Positions 1 to 8,143 of a DNA stretch of 39,544 nt are shown in pieces (within the stretch, counting starts at the first letter, position 1; each line of letters begins with the position of its first letter). The stretch is from Candidatus Melainabacteria bacterium. GTDB lineage: Bacteria > Cyanobacteriota > Vampirovibrionia > Obscuribacterales > Obscuribacteraceae. The translations under genes and the position numbers were made by a program. Location: NCBI GenBank assembly GCA_003151275.1, contig PLXC01000105.1, positions 55,585 to 95,128 on the forward strand. The letters run 5' to 3'. The notes below the pieces were generated by a model, which made no database searches, had not been told where the DNA came from, and was given only the letters and a program-made list of their open reading frames with translations.

Positions 1-980
1 CTCCACCTCCTCCACCTCCTCCACCCCCTCCACCTCCTCCACCTCCCCCACCTCCACCACCAGGGAACTTCCCTAGCGGATCGCCGAACGACCCGGGGTA
101 TAGCTCGCAATACCATCTTGGTGTGATGAACGTGCCAGCTGGATGGGCAAGCGGTGGCTCTGGTCAGGGAGTGACGGTTGGAGTCATCGACTCAGGAGTG
201 ATCGGCACCCAGAAAGACCTGTTAGGCAAAGTTGATCCAGGATTCAATGAACGAAAGGGATCCGGTAATGGAAATACAGACCAAACACCTGGCTCAGGTG
301 CCTTCTATCACGGCACCTTTGTCTCCACTTGCTCGATGGGCAAAACAAATAACGCACTAAACGGTGCAGCGGCAGCCTACTTGGCTAATATCATCCCTGT
401 GAATGTGTTTGATAGCAGTAACACCTGCACAGACGCAGACGTAATGAATGCTCTGTTCTATTTAGAAGGTAGAAACGTAAAGCTGATTAACCTCAGCGTC
501 AATGCCAATACTCCCTACACGTTCGCTAACCCGACGTATCATCCCGCCTTATTGCAGGCAACGGCTGATTTCTACACAAACCACAATGGACTCCTCTTCA
601 ATGCGGCTGGCAATGACGGCCAGCAAGACAATAGCCCTCGTTCAAATGGCTTAATTGTGGTTTCATCATGCACAAGCACGTCCACACTTTCGTCATTCTC
701 AACACATGGAAGTCCATTATGGTTTTCGGCTCCAGGTGAGAACATCGTCTCTGGTGACGGCTACAACGGTCTGAACATAGCAAGCGGGACATCGTTCGCA
801 TCGCCGCTGGCTTTGAGCGTAGCTGCGCAGATCTGGGGATTGAGACCCAATTTGACCAACACCCAAGTGCTCAACATCATGCAGACAACGGCAACAAAAC
901 CGGCGGGATACACTCAAGCTAAGTTCGGCTTCGGCATCGTCAATTCAGGCGCAGCGGTGCAAAAGGCGCTTACCTTTTAA
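1..980 (+). CDS. Subtilisin-like serine protease (S8), 5' end outside window
   Basis: C-terminal part of a secreted-type subtilase. The reading frame is open to the left edge (first full codon at position 3), so the GTG/ATG around 123 is internal and not a start. Domain order: 20 consecutive Pro codons (3-62), a short linker with NDPGYSSQYHLG, which resembles the conserved approach to the S8 catalytic domain, then the catalytic domain to the stop. Counting from the GTG at 123, the triad is Asp23 in GVIDSG, His63 in YHGTF and Ser224 in SGTSFASP, with the oxyanion Asn in AAGND. All catalytic residues are present, so the enzyme should be active. The poly-Pro stretch probably separates an unseen N-terminal region, possibly signal and prodomain, from the protease. 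The substrate cannot be read from sequence. The family call is secure; the full domain layout is unknown. Confidence 0.93.
   Translation, partial: PPPPPPPPPPPPPPPPPPPPGNFPSGSPNDPGYSSQYHLGVMNVPAGWASGGSGQGVTVGVIDSGVIGTQKDLLGKVDPGFNERKGSGNGNTDQTPGSGAFYHGTFVSTCSMGKTNNALNGAAAAYLANIIPVNVFDSSNTCTDADVMNALFYLEGRNVKLINLSVNANTPYTFANPTYHPALLQATADFYTNHNGLLFNAAGNDGQQDNSPRSNGLIVVSSCTSTSTLSSFSTHGSPLWFSAPGENIVSGDGYNGLNIASGTSFASPLALSVAAQIWGLRPNLTNTQVLNIMQTTATKPAGYTQAKFGFGIVNSGAAVQKALTF
3..62 (+). repeat. Proline-codon tandem tract in the protease linker
   Basis: Twenty uninterrupted CCN codons built from CCA/CCT triplets, encoding poly-proline. It is a low-complexity tract prone to length change and marks the linker of the S8 protease. 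Confidence 0.9.
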
Positions 981-1153
981 AAACCTAATTTACATTTACG
1001 GATGCCAAGAGGAGCATCCACTTGGGAAGCCCCTACAATAGACAGAATCGATGCAGCTTCAGCCACAAAGTATCGAAAGTCTATGGTTGCCACAGGCGAC
1101 ATTAATGAACCGCATGAGCGTGAGCAGCACGCACAAACCAAGGAGAATGAGCC

Positions 1154-1372
1154 ATGATGAATGAACTTGCATTAACAAAGGACGAGCGCATTTGTCTTCA
1201 AACCTGGTTCAGACAAGCAATAGTTCAACTAGAGCGCGAAGAAGTAACCGCTCAAATGATCAAAGAACACGGTATTAAAACATCGAACGAAGAAGGTCAC
1301 AGAACATCAGTTGTTCGCAGACGCACCCGCCGCAGCAGCGTCCTCTCTCATGTAAGCCAGCTAGTTAAGTAA
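1154..1372 (+). CDS. Small hypothetical basic protein (72 aa)
   Basis: A 72-residue protein of no family I recognise. A good ribosome binding site (AAGGAG, 1140-1145) lies 8 nt before the first of two adjacent ATG codons at 1154, and a strong hairpin follows the stop, so it looks like an independent small transcription unit. The N-terminal half is predicted helical and mixed charge (residues about 6-45). The C-terminal part contains RRRTRRSS, a strongly basic patch that could contact nucleic acid or membrane. No signal peptide, membrane segment or cysteine pair is seen. Confidence 0.7.
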   Translation: MMNELALTKDERICLQTWFRQAIVQLEREEVTAQMIKEHGIKTSNEEGHRTSVVRRRTRRSSVLSHVSQLVK

Positions 1373-1396
1373 GAAGCATTCTTCCAAACTCTCCGC

Positions 1397-1423
1397 ACGG
1401 CAAGCCTCCCCCAGGTTTGCCGT
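1397..1423 (+). terminator. Hairpin terminator after the small basic protein
   Basis: An 11-bp stem (ACGGCAAGCCT with AGGTTTGCCGT, one G-T pair) closes a 5-nt C-rich loop and is followed by TTCGTTATTT. The T-run is interrupted, so efficiency is uncertain, but position and stem quality fit an intrinsic terminator. Confidence 0.65.
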
Positions 1424-1520
1424 TTCGTTATTTGCATTTATAAGCTCTCCGTCGCCTTCATACGGGGGTGGTATGTCTATTGGATATAAAAAAAATCGGC
1501 AATGGATTGAACTAAGTGTG

Positions 1521-1549
1521 ACTAAAGTACGTCTTTAGTTATGTAGAAT
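1521..1549 (+). promoter_or_regulatory. Palindrome plus -10 box upstream of dnaE (possible operator)
   Basis: A perfect inverted repeat ACTAAAG-TACGT-CTTTAGT (1521-1539) ends 4 nt before a -10-like TAGAAT (1544-1549). No good -35 hexamer sits at normal spacing. An inverted repeat overlapping the -35 region is a usual operator position. The regulator is unknown. Confidence 0.4.
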
Positions 1550-1693
1550 GAGTTAGTGGGATGAATCGCCGAACGACTTCGCATGGCTCTTGCCCTCATG
1601 CGAATGTGTAGACGACAACACAAAATTGGCTTGTGCTCAGCTTTGCTGTCGAAACAAGCCGGGGTGTCCCTCGCCACACCAATGGAGCTCCGC

Positions 1694-4600
1694 ATGCCGC
1701 CACGTCCATACGTACCGCTTCACTTGCACACCGAATATAGCTTGCTTGATGGCGCCACCCGCGTCAAAGAGTTGGTCAAGAAAGCGAAAGCGGAAAATAT
1801 GCCAGCCGTTGCTGTCACCGATCATGGTGTCATGTATGGTGCCATCGAATTAACCAAGACGTGCCAGGAAATGGGGGGCGTCAAGCCGATTATCGGCTGT
1901 GAGGCCTACATTATTGACGGCGATATTAAAGACAAGACGGTGCGTCAACCTCTTTACCATTTAATCGTGCTGGCGCGTAACAAACAGGGATACAAAAACC
2001 TTGTGCGCCTGAATTCACGCGCACACACAGAAGGTTTTTACTATAAGCCACGCATCAATAAAGAGATGCTGAAAGACCACAAGGAGGGACTAATCATTCT
2101 CTCCGGCTGTCTCGGTGCCGAACTCTGTCAACATCTCCTTAAGAATGAATACGACAAGGCAGTCAACGCGGCGGCTTGGTATAAAGACACTTTCGGCGAA
2201 AATTACTATCTGGAAATTCAAGATCACGGCATGCCTGAAGACCGCAAGGTTAATCGGCAACTGGTGAAAATTGGCAAGGATCTAGGCATCAAACTCTGTT
2301 GCACAAACGATAGTCACTTCACCAGTAAAGACGACGCTGCTGCTCATGATTGCTTGCTTTGCATTCAAATGGGCAAGCAAGTCACCGATGAACAACGGAT
2401 GAAATTCACCGGTTGGGAGTACATCAAAAATGGCGACGAGATGTTCCATCTCTATCGCGATCATCTCGACACCGAACACATCGAAGAAGGCATACTAACA
2501 ACCCTTGAAATTGCCGACAAAATAGAATCAATCAAACTAGCCAGCGAACCGAGATTGCCTGTTTTCACGGTGCCGCAAGGACATACTGCCGAAACGTTTC
2601 TGAATAAGTTGGTTTTCGATGGCATCAAAGTACGCTATCCAGAAGCAGCACCAGAAGTTGCCGAACGCGCTCATACCGAATTGAAAGTGATCGAAGACAT
2701 GAACTTCGCGTCTTACTTTTTGATCGTCAGTGACTTCATTCAGCACGCGCGCAGCAAGGGCATTCCAGTGGGTCCCGGTCGTGGTTCTGCAGCGGGGAGT
2801 TTAGTTGCCTACGCTCTCGGAATTACAAACATCGATCCAATTCGCTATAACCTCCTCTTCGAAAGATTTCTCAATCCTGAACGAAAATCGATGCCGGATA
2901 TAGATACGGATTTCTGCATCGAACGTCGAGAAGAAGTGATTCGGTACGTGGGCGAAAAGTATGGCGCCAATCACGTCGCCCAAATCATTACCTTTAATCG
3001 CATGACCAGCAAGGCTGTAATCAAAGACGTTGCTCGCGTGCTCGAATATCCTTTCGGTGAGTCGACCAAACTAGCAAAAATGGTGCCGGTGGTGCGCGGG
3101 AAGCCAGCTGGATTAGACGAAATGATTGCTGACCATCCCGAGTTCAAAAAAGTGTACGCGGTAAGCGACGAAGCACGTCAGGTAATCGATCTTGCCCGCA
3201 AGCTGGAAGGCGTCAACAAAAGCTTCGGCATGCACGCAGCCGGCGTTGTCATCTCGGATGTACCGCTCGAAGAATTGGTGCCCGTTCAAAGAAACGGCGA
3301 CGGCACGATCATCACTCAATACTATATGGAAGACGTTGCCTACATAGGGTTAGTCAAAATGGACTTCCTTGGTCTGCGCAACCTGACGATGATCGACAAA
3401 GCAGTCAAAATCATAAAACGATTGCATGACATAACCATTGATCCAGACTTGATTGCAATCGACGATGAAAAAACATATCAAACAATTAGCAACGGCGACC
3501 TAGCAGGAATTTTCCAACTAGAAACATCTTCAGGGATGCGACAAGTGGCTCGTGACATGAAGCCAAACTGCATGGAAGACATCTCGGCGCTGATCGCTCT
3601 CTATCGTCCAGGTCCTCTCGACACTGGCATGATCGACAAATTCATCGACTGCAAAAACGGCAAGACCAAAATCACCTATCAAACTCCGCTGCTGGAGCCC
3701 ATCCTTAAAGACACGTACGGACAGATCGTCTACCAGGAACAAGTGATGCAGATTGCTCAGCAATTGGGTGGCTACAGCTTGGGACAAGCGGACCTGTTGC
3801 GCCGCGCCATGGGCAAAAAGAAGCCCGAAGAAATGGAAAAGCAGCGCGAGATTTTTGTTGGCGGCTGTGCTAAGAACGGCGTCAGTAAAGAAATCGCCAA
3901 CGACCTTTTCGACATGATGGTGCAGTTCGCCGAATACTGCTTCAACAAGTCACACAGCCAAGCCTATGCGATGCTGACTTATCAGACTGCCTATCTGAAA
4001 ACACATTATCCAGTTGAATACATGTGCGCTCTGCTTTCAAGCGTGTCTGGCGACCAGGAAAAAGTGCAAGGCTACATCGCCGAGTGCCAAGCGATCAATA
4101 TAGATATCTTGCCACCAGACGTAAACATTTCCGGCAATGATTTCACTGTTGACGGCCAGTCGATTAGATTCGGACTCTCGGCTGTCAAAAACGTCGGTGA
4201 AGCTGCAGTGGCAGAAATTGTCGCCAAGCGAGAAATGAATGGTCAATTCGCTTCGCTGGCAGACTTCATTTCCAAGATTGACTTGCGCACCGTCAACAAG
4301 CGCACTCTTGAAGCATTAGTCAAATGCGGCGCCTGCCTCAACTTGAATGTGACTAGAAAGCAGGCGTTGGAAAATTTAGAAGCGCTGGTGGAACGCGCTC
4401 AACGTCGACAAGCTGAAGAGGCTAGCGGACAAATCAGTCTGTTCAGCATCGCCGCAGACACAGGCGTTAGTTTCGAGCACCAACTAACCGGCGACGGCAG
4501 CGAGTATCAAGAATCTGACTTGCAAAAGATGGAGCACGAACTGCTCGGCTTCTACGTCACGAGCCACCCGCTTAAAAAGGTATCCAATAGATTACGGTAC

Positions 4601-5140
4601 CTGACCACGCACACTCTCCGCGATGTCAAAGAAGCCTCAGACGGCACAAACGTGATCATCGGTGGTCTGGCAATCAGCATCGAAAAGCGGCTCACCAAGC
4701 AGAACAAGCTCCTCTGCATCATCCACCTGGAAGATCCCGCGGGCAAGATTGAAGTAGTTGCTTACAGCGAGCTGCTTGATAAAACTGCTCCGGAGGTTTT
4801 GCTGCCGCAGTCGTTACTCTTGATCAAAGGCAAGGTGAAGAAGAACGAAGATCAGCTCTCCGTCTTGGCCAACTCGATCAGGCGAATCTCGGACGCTTCA
4901 ATGGTCGATATATATTTCAACACTCAGCAGTCGTTCAGTGACTTGCACCGCTTGAAAGATGTCCTCAACACTCACAAAGGCGAGGATCCAGTTTTGCTTC
5001 ACTTCCCGCAGGGCAAGCAGAGTCAGACCATCCTGGTCGGCTCCCAATTCTGGGTGTCACCATCTGCTGACTTCATGACGAACATGCATCGGAACTTCGA
5101 GGACAACGTCAAGGTTTTAGTCAAGCGAGTCTTCGTATAA
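1694..5140 (+). CDS. dnaE: DNA polymerase III subunit alpha
   Basis: Replicative polymerase catalytic subunit of the DnaE1 type, 1148 aa from the chosen start (E. coli 1160 aa). Domain order: PHP domain beginning VPLHLHTEYSLLDG, palm/fingers with PGRGSAAGSLVAYALGIT and the catalytic PDIDTDF (Asp402, Asp404) plus the third Asp in VKMDFLGL (Asp557), thumb/tau-contact region with FNKSHSQAYAML, helix-hairpin-helix region, and an OB fold (about residues 960-1060) followed by a short C-terminal domain. The polymerase Asp spacing matches E. coli D401/D403/D555. The frame is open back to an ATG at 1583, but the ATG at 1694 is preferred: GGAG lies 6 nt before it and it leaves the 8-residue lead before HLHT usual in the family. 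The ATG at 1682 is the other option. There is no split and no intein, unlike many photosynthetic cyanobacteria. Confidence 0.97.
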   Translation: MPPRPYVPLHLHTEYSLLDGATRVKELVKKAKAENMPAVAVTDHGVMYGAIELTKTCQEMGGVKPIIGCEAYIIDGDIKDKTVRQPLYHLIVLARNKQGYKNLVRLNSRAHTEGFYYKPRINKEMLKDHKEGLIILSGCLGAELCQHLLKNEYDKAVNAAAWYKDTFGENYYLEIQDHGMPEDRKVNRQLVKIGKDLGIKLCCTNDSHFTSKDDAAAHDCLLCIQMGKQVTDEQRMKFTGWEYIKNGDEMFHLYRDHLDTEHIEEGILTTLEIADKIESIKLASEPRLPVFTVPQGHTAETFLNKLVFDGIKVRYPEAAPEVAERAHTELKVIEDMNFASYFLIVSDFIQHARSKGIPVGPGRGSAAGSLVAYALGITNIDPIRYNLLFERFLNPERKSMPDIDTDFCIERREEVIRYVGEKYGANHVAQIITFNRMTSKAVIKDVARVLEYPFGESTKLAKMVPVVRGKPAGLDEMIADHPEFKKVYAVSDEARQVIDLARKLEGVNKSFGMHAAGVVISDVPLEELVPVQRNGDGTIITQYYMEDVAYIGLVKMDFLGLRNLTMIDKAVKIIKRLHDITIDPDLIAIDDEKTYQTISNGDLAGIFQLETSSGMRQVARDMKPNCMEDISALIALYRPGPLDTGMIDKFIDCKNGKTKITYQTPLLEPILKDTYGQIVYQEQVMQIAQQLGGYSLGQADLLRRAMGKKKPEEMEKQREIFVGGCAKNGVSKEIANDLFDMMVQFAEYCFNKSHSQAYAMLTYQTAYLKTHYPVEYMCALLSSVSGDQEKVQGYIAECQAINIDILPPDVNISGNDFTVDGQSIRFGLSAVKNVGEAAVAEIVAKREMNGQFASLADFISKIDLRTVNKRTLEALVKCGACLNLNVTRKQALENLEALVERAQRRQAEEASGQISLFSIAADTGVSFEHQLTGDGSEYQESDLQKMEHELLGFYVTSHPLKKVSNRLRYLTTHTLRDVKEASDGTNVIIGGLAISIEKRLTKQNKLLCIIHLEDPAGKIEVVAYSELLDKTAPEVLLPQSLLLIKGKVKKNEDQLSVLANSIRRISDASMVDIYFNTQQSFSDLHRLKDVLNTHKGEDPVLLHFPQGKQSQTILVGSQFWVSPSADFMTNMHRNFEDNVKVLVKRVFV

Positions 5141-5365
5141 CCGCATGAACTACGGTTCTTCGCCCGGCCCTCAACATTCTCTTAATGGTGGCCGCCTGAG
5201 CGGGGCGTTACGCTTCTTCATCCGACTTCGAAATTTTTCAGCCCCTAGACTTGGTGGCAAGAGAAACGGCGGTTCGCTTAAGAAGCTGATGGATTGTCAA
5301 ACTCGCATCAGCAGAGCCCCTTTTGAACCACGCGCCTGACATCTTGAACAAAGCTGCTGACACTG

Positions 5366-5429
5366 CGTCAGAAAAAAATTTTTGTCACCTTCCCAAATCC
5401 CGTCAAAAAAAATTTTTTTACTGTAGAAT
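5366..5429 (+). promoter_or_regulatory. Phased A-tract/T-tract pair and -10 box upstream of speD
   Basis: Two near-identical blocks, CGTCAGAAAAAAATTTTT (5366-5383) and CGTCA followed by A/T runs (5401-5419), start 35 bp apart. The second is followed by a -10-like TAGAAT (5424-5429). Such A/T tracts can act as bent DNA or an UP element. The -35 region is poor, so the promoter call is tentative. Confidence 0.35.
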
Positions 5430-5533
5430 AGCTCTTTCGTAATGAACTCCACAGGAGGTTGACTCGACACCCACACAACGCCCAATTCCCAGGCCGGCTG
5501 TAGTCCAACTCTGGTGTAAAGTAAGCGTTTCGT

Positions 5534-5657
5534 GTACCCCTCAAAACACTTGGCTCAAAGCATCGATCACGACGTCTAAGAAATAAGTGTTTTGTACAAC
5601 TCGGATTCCAAAACACAACGTTCGGTACACCAACGAACGGAAAGGGGGGAAGAAACT
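5534..5657 (+). promoter_or_regulatory. Structured speD leader with two alternative pairings
   Basis: No coding frame of note occurs between dnaE (end 5140) and speD. The segment GTGTTTTG at 5587-5594 has two perfect complements: CAAAACAC at 5542-5549 (part of a 10-bp stem, 5542-5551 with 5585-5594) and CAAAACAC at 5609-5616. These pairings exclude each other. A third hairpin, CGTTCG/CGAACG (5619-5624 with 5634-5639), lies just before the G-rich ribosome binding site (5641-5650), and CCCCT at 5537-5541 is complementary to AGGGG at 5643-5647. This could be a switch controlling SpeD translation. No known riboswitch class was recognised. Confidence 0.45.
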
Positions 5658-6083
5658 ATGTTCGGACCACATCTTATTCTTGAGGCCTATGGCTGCCCAA
5701 AAGATCTTTTGGCAGACTTAGGATTAGTGAGCCAGGCTCTAGATGCGTATCCTGCGCAACTAGATATGACGAAAATCATGCCACCATACGTGTTCCGTTA
5801 TCAGGGCACAGTTGCGGATGATTGGGGAGTAAGCGGAGTAGTGCTGATTGCAGAGTCACACATCTCCATCCACACCTTTCCTGAAAAGGGCTTCGTCACA
5901 CTGGATATATTCTCTTGCCGGGAATTTGACGTTGACCAAGCGATCAAATACTTCAGTGGCGTATTCAAACCTGAAAGCTACGAAAAGCAAGTGCTTATGC
6001 GAGGCCGCGAGTTTCCTCGCAGCTTAGGCAGAGCCGGGATCGCAGTTGAGTCTGAACGTTTGCGTGTAGCTGCCGCAAAATAA
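5658..6083 (+). CDS. speD: S-adenosylmethionine decarboxylase proenzyme
   Basis: Decarboxylates S-adenosylmethionine to supply aminopropyl groups for spermidine. 141 aa, the size of the small prokaryotic class (about 120-140 aa) that self-cleaves to a pyruvoyl enzyme. The processing site is Glu66-Ser67 in LIAESHISIHTFPE: Ser67 becomes the pyruvoyl group. His72 and Cys87 (in DIFSC) match the conserved processing and catalytic residues of the Thermotoga enzyme. The frame is open upstream, but the ATG at 5658 follows AAAGGGGGGA at good spacing and gives the standard family N-terminus. It stands alone between a structured leader and a strong terminator, so it is monocistronic. No spermidine synthase gene is in the window. 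Confidence 0.95.
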   Translation: MFGPHLILEAYGCPKDLLADLGLVSQALDAYPAQLDMTKIMPPYVFRYQGTVADDWGVSGVVLIAESHISIHTFPEKGFVTLDIFSCREFDVDQAIKYFSGVFKPESYEKQVLMRGREFPRSLGRAGIAVESERLRVAAAK

Positions 6084-6102
6084 ACGAATCCAGACATCTT
6101 AG

Positions 6103-6130
6103 AAAGGCGCGGATTGCTCCGCGCCTTTTT
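6103..6130 (+). terminator. Intrinsic terminator after speD
   Basis: An 11-bp stem AAAGGCGCGGA / TCCGCGCCTTT with loop TTGC, 19 nt after the speD stop, running into a T tract (6126-6130). Classic rho-independent form. Confidence 0.9.
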
Positions 6131-6344
6131 GCTGTAAGATTTCCCACTCCAGGTAACACCATATACGGTGCTGCGCAAATAAGGCTGTATTTTTGAGCGC
6201 TCCAGAAGGTTGTGCTAGATAAATTTGAAGTGGAATAAAAGCTCTAAATGAGGTTATATTCCGGGCGAATTGAGGGTAAATTGATGATAGGGGAAGTAAG
6301 CTCTGGAATGTAAATTTCCGGATGTTTGAATCGAAGGCGAAATC

Positions 6345-7082
6345 GTGGTTTCCATTATTCCGGAAGAGCGGACAGTGGAGTTCCCGGCGAACAGATCTCT
6401 GGGCGAACTCTACATCTTAGACCAAGAAGGCAAGACCCAATTCCATGGCGATGCCCTGGGCTCCGTTAAGGTGCCGCAGGGTTCTCATCTTTCCTTGTAT
6501 TACAGTTTCGACCCGGTTTACGGCTGCTCGCTTCTCTCGGATGTTAATGCCAACGGTCTTCACAGCCTTTCCTTTCTCGGCAGTGACGTCGGGGATGCCG
6601 AGTTGATCCACGTCGGTTGTCTCTCTGGGCTGAAGGAACTAGACGTAAGCTGCACCCAGGTAGGCGATGAAGGATTGAGGCACCTCAAGGGCTTGACGGA
6701 ACTATCCAAACTGAATCTGTCCTCGACTAAAGTGACAACCGTCGGCATTGGCATCATATCGGGCCTGACTAAGCTAAAAGAACTCGTCTTAGACGATACG
6801 GAGATTGGAGACGAGGCGCTCGTCCACATAAGCAAACTTAGTGAGTTGCAAACCTTGAGTCTGTCTTTCACGGATGTGTCTGATAAAGGTTTGACCAAGC
6901 TCAAGGAGATGAAGAACTTGGAAAAACTTCGGCTCAATTGCACGGATATCGGTGACGATGGACTCGGCTTTGTCGGCCGACTAACCAATTTAAAGGAGCT
7001 GTGGCTACGCAGCACTCAGGTCAGCTATCCCGGTCTCGTAGAACTGACGAAGTGGCTGCCCAACTGCGAAATCATTATTTGA
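6345..7082 (+). CDS. Leucine-rich repeat protein, no signal peptide
   Basis: 245 aa. Residues about 85-235 form six or so LRRs of the 23-24-residue type seen in planctomycetes and related bacteria, for example LDVSCTQVGDEGLRHL and LVLDDTEIGDEALVHI, so the protein should form a curved binding surface. Residues 1-60 (VEFPANRSLGELYILD and onward) resemble the N-terminal module of the two secreted LRR proteins at 17064 and 19536, making a three-member family here. Unlike those two it has no signal peptide: the frame is closed by TGA at 6325 just before the GTG start, so it is probably cytoplasmic or has lost its leader. The GTG has only a weak binding site (AAGGCG). The ligand is unknown. Confidence 0.8.
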   Translation: MVSIIPEERTVEFPANRSLGELYILDQEGKTQFHGDALGSVKVPQGSHLSLYYSFDPVYGCSLLSDVNANGLHSLSFLGSDVGDAELIHVGCLSGLKELDVSCTQVGDEGLRHLKGLTELSKLNLSSTKVTTVGIGIISGLTKLKELVLDDTEIGDEALVHISKLSELQTLSLSFTDVSDKGLTKLKEMKNLEKLRLNCTDIGDDGLGFVGRLTNLKELWLRSTQVSYPGLVELTKWLPNCEIII

Positions 7083-7111
7083 CGTCTTGTAAGCGGCTAG
7101 CCGCAGGAGCC

Positions 7112-7193
7112 GAGCAGCTTGCAGATTCGGGCAGCTTCGCTGCATCGACCCCACTAGTTTGCCTAGGCCTCCTTGGACAGACTAGCCTCGGAT
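7112..7193 (+). repeat. Dispersed repeat family A, copy 1
   Basis: Contains GAGCAGCTTGC, TCGGGCAGCTTCGCTGC, a CTAG core and ACAGACTAGCCTCGGAT, in the same order as the copy at 16938-17032. GCAGC-TTC-GCTGC can form a small hairpin. Its right part supplies the last codons and stop of the minus-strand PLP enzyme ending at 7163. Confidence 0.7.
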
Positions 7194-8122
7194 AAAATGC
7201 GGCAGTAAACAGCGGCATCAACATTGCCTCCGCTAACGATGCAACAGACCTTTTGTTTGGCAAATATGTGCGCCTGCGAGATCACAGCAGCCACCGCCAG
7301 CGCGCCTGTCGGTTCAACCTTGAGATTGGCAGTCACGAACAAGATGCGCACAGCTTCTTCGATCATTTCTTCTTCGACTTCAACAATTCCGCTCAGCCCA
7401 GCTTGCAAGATTGGCCAATTGTTTAAACCGATGCTCAAGGTACGGGCACCATCGGCGATGCTCTGAGGTTCACTTTCGTTTCTGACTATTTTCCCGGCTT
7501 GAAGCGAACGAGAAGCGTCATTAGCGATCTTAGGCTCAGCGCCGTAGACGAGAGTGTGATTGCCATGTCGTTGCAGCGCCCGAATGATACCTGATGCTAA
7601 TCCGCCACCACCAATGGGGACAACGATGGCATCAAATTCTTGGCCGGATGTTATCAGTTCTTCTCCGAGAGAAGCATTGCCATCTATAACCAATTGATCG
7701 TCATACGCGGAAACGACCTGAGCATCAGCATGTTCTAAAGCCAGTTGCTTGACCCGCTCGGCTCGACTAATCGACGTCGTGTCCACTATTTCAACATTGC
7801 CACCATAACGGCGAACGGCGTCCACCTTTACTTGTGCGGAAGTCGAGGGCATGACGATCGTGCAGCGCTTGGATAAAAGCTGACAAGCACAAGCGAGCGC
7901 TTGACCGAAGTTTCCCGAAGAGGCGGCAATTAAATGTGGTGCCTCAGTCTGCTGAGCCACATTGTAAGCCGCTCTAAATTTGAAACTGCCCGTGTGCTGG
8001 AACGTTTCGCTGGCGATCACGACAGTCGCCCCGACTAAGTCGGACAAAGTGCGCGAGTGCACGAAAGTAGTCGGTCTAATGGCCCGCCGCAAACTCTCCG
8101 CACAGTCCAATGTCTGTGTCAT
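7163..8122 (-). CDS. Threonine dehydratase-like PLP enzyme (fold type II)
   Basis: 319-aa enzyme of the threonine ammonia-lyase/serine racemase family. The PLP-binding Lys48 is in TGSFKFRAA, the substrate loop is SSGNFGQA (residues 69-75), the phosphate-binding glycine loop is PIGGGGLASG (169-178), and the terminal SGGNVD motif is present. There is no C-terminal ACT domain, so it resembles the short catabolic (TdcB) or serine racemase type more than feedback-controlled IlvA. The expected reaction is threonine to 2-oxobutyrate or serine to pyruvate, with ammonia; sequence alone does not choose. It lies 21 bp downstream of the secreted protein gene at 8144-9109, so they may be cotranscribed. 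Its last residues (ASLSKEA) and stop are encoded inside a dispersed repeat. Confidence 0.88.
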   Translation of the reverse strand: MTQTLDCAESLRRAIRPTTFVHSRTLSDLVGATVVIASETFQHTGSFKFRAAYNVAQQTEAPHLIAASSGNFGQALACACQLLSKRCTIVMPSTSAQVKVDAVRRYGGNVEIVDTTSISRAERVKQLALEHADAQVVSAYDDQLVIDGNASLGEELITSGQEFDAIVVPIGGGGLASGIIRALQRHGNHTLVYGAEPKIANDASRSLQAGKIVRNESEPQSIADGARTLSIGLNNWPILQAGLSGIVEVEEEMIEEAVRILFVTANLKVEPTGALAVAAVISQAHIFAKQKVCCIVSGGNVDAAVYCRILSEASLSKEA

Positions 8123-8143
8123 GAGATTTCAGCTCCCATATTA

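Noticed and set aside
1583..1693. DnaE start at ATG 1583
   Set aside because: The extra 37 residues do not look like the family and lack a binding site; ATG 1694 has GGAG at 6 nt.
5145..5339. 64-aa frame after dnaE
   Set aside because: No binding site, odd composition and no family likeness; probably chance frame in leader DNA.
5442..5462. Six-codon frame MNSTGG over a strong AGGAGGT upstream of speD
   Set aside because: No suitable start follows the AGGAGGT and the frame is too short to support; kept only as a possible leader detail.
6560..7015. 151-aa minus-strand frame opposite the LRR gene
   Set aside because: Ser-rich translation made by the antisense of LRR codons; no start signals.
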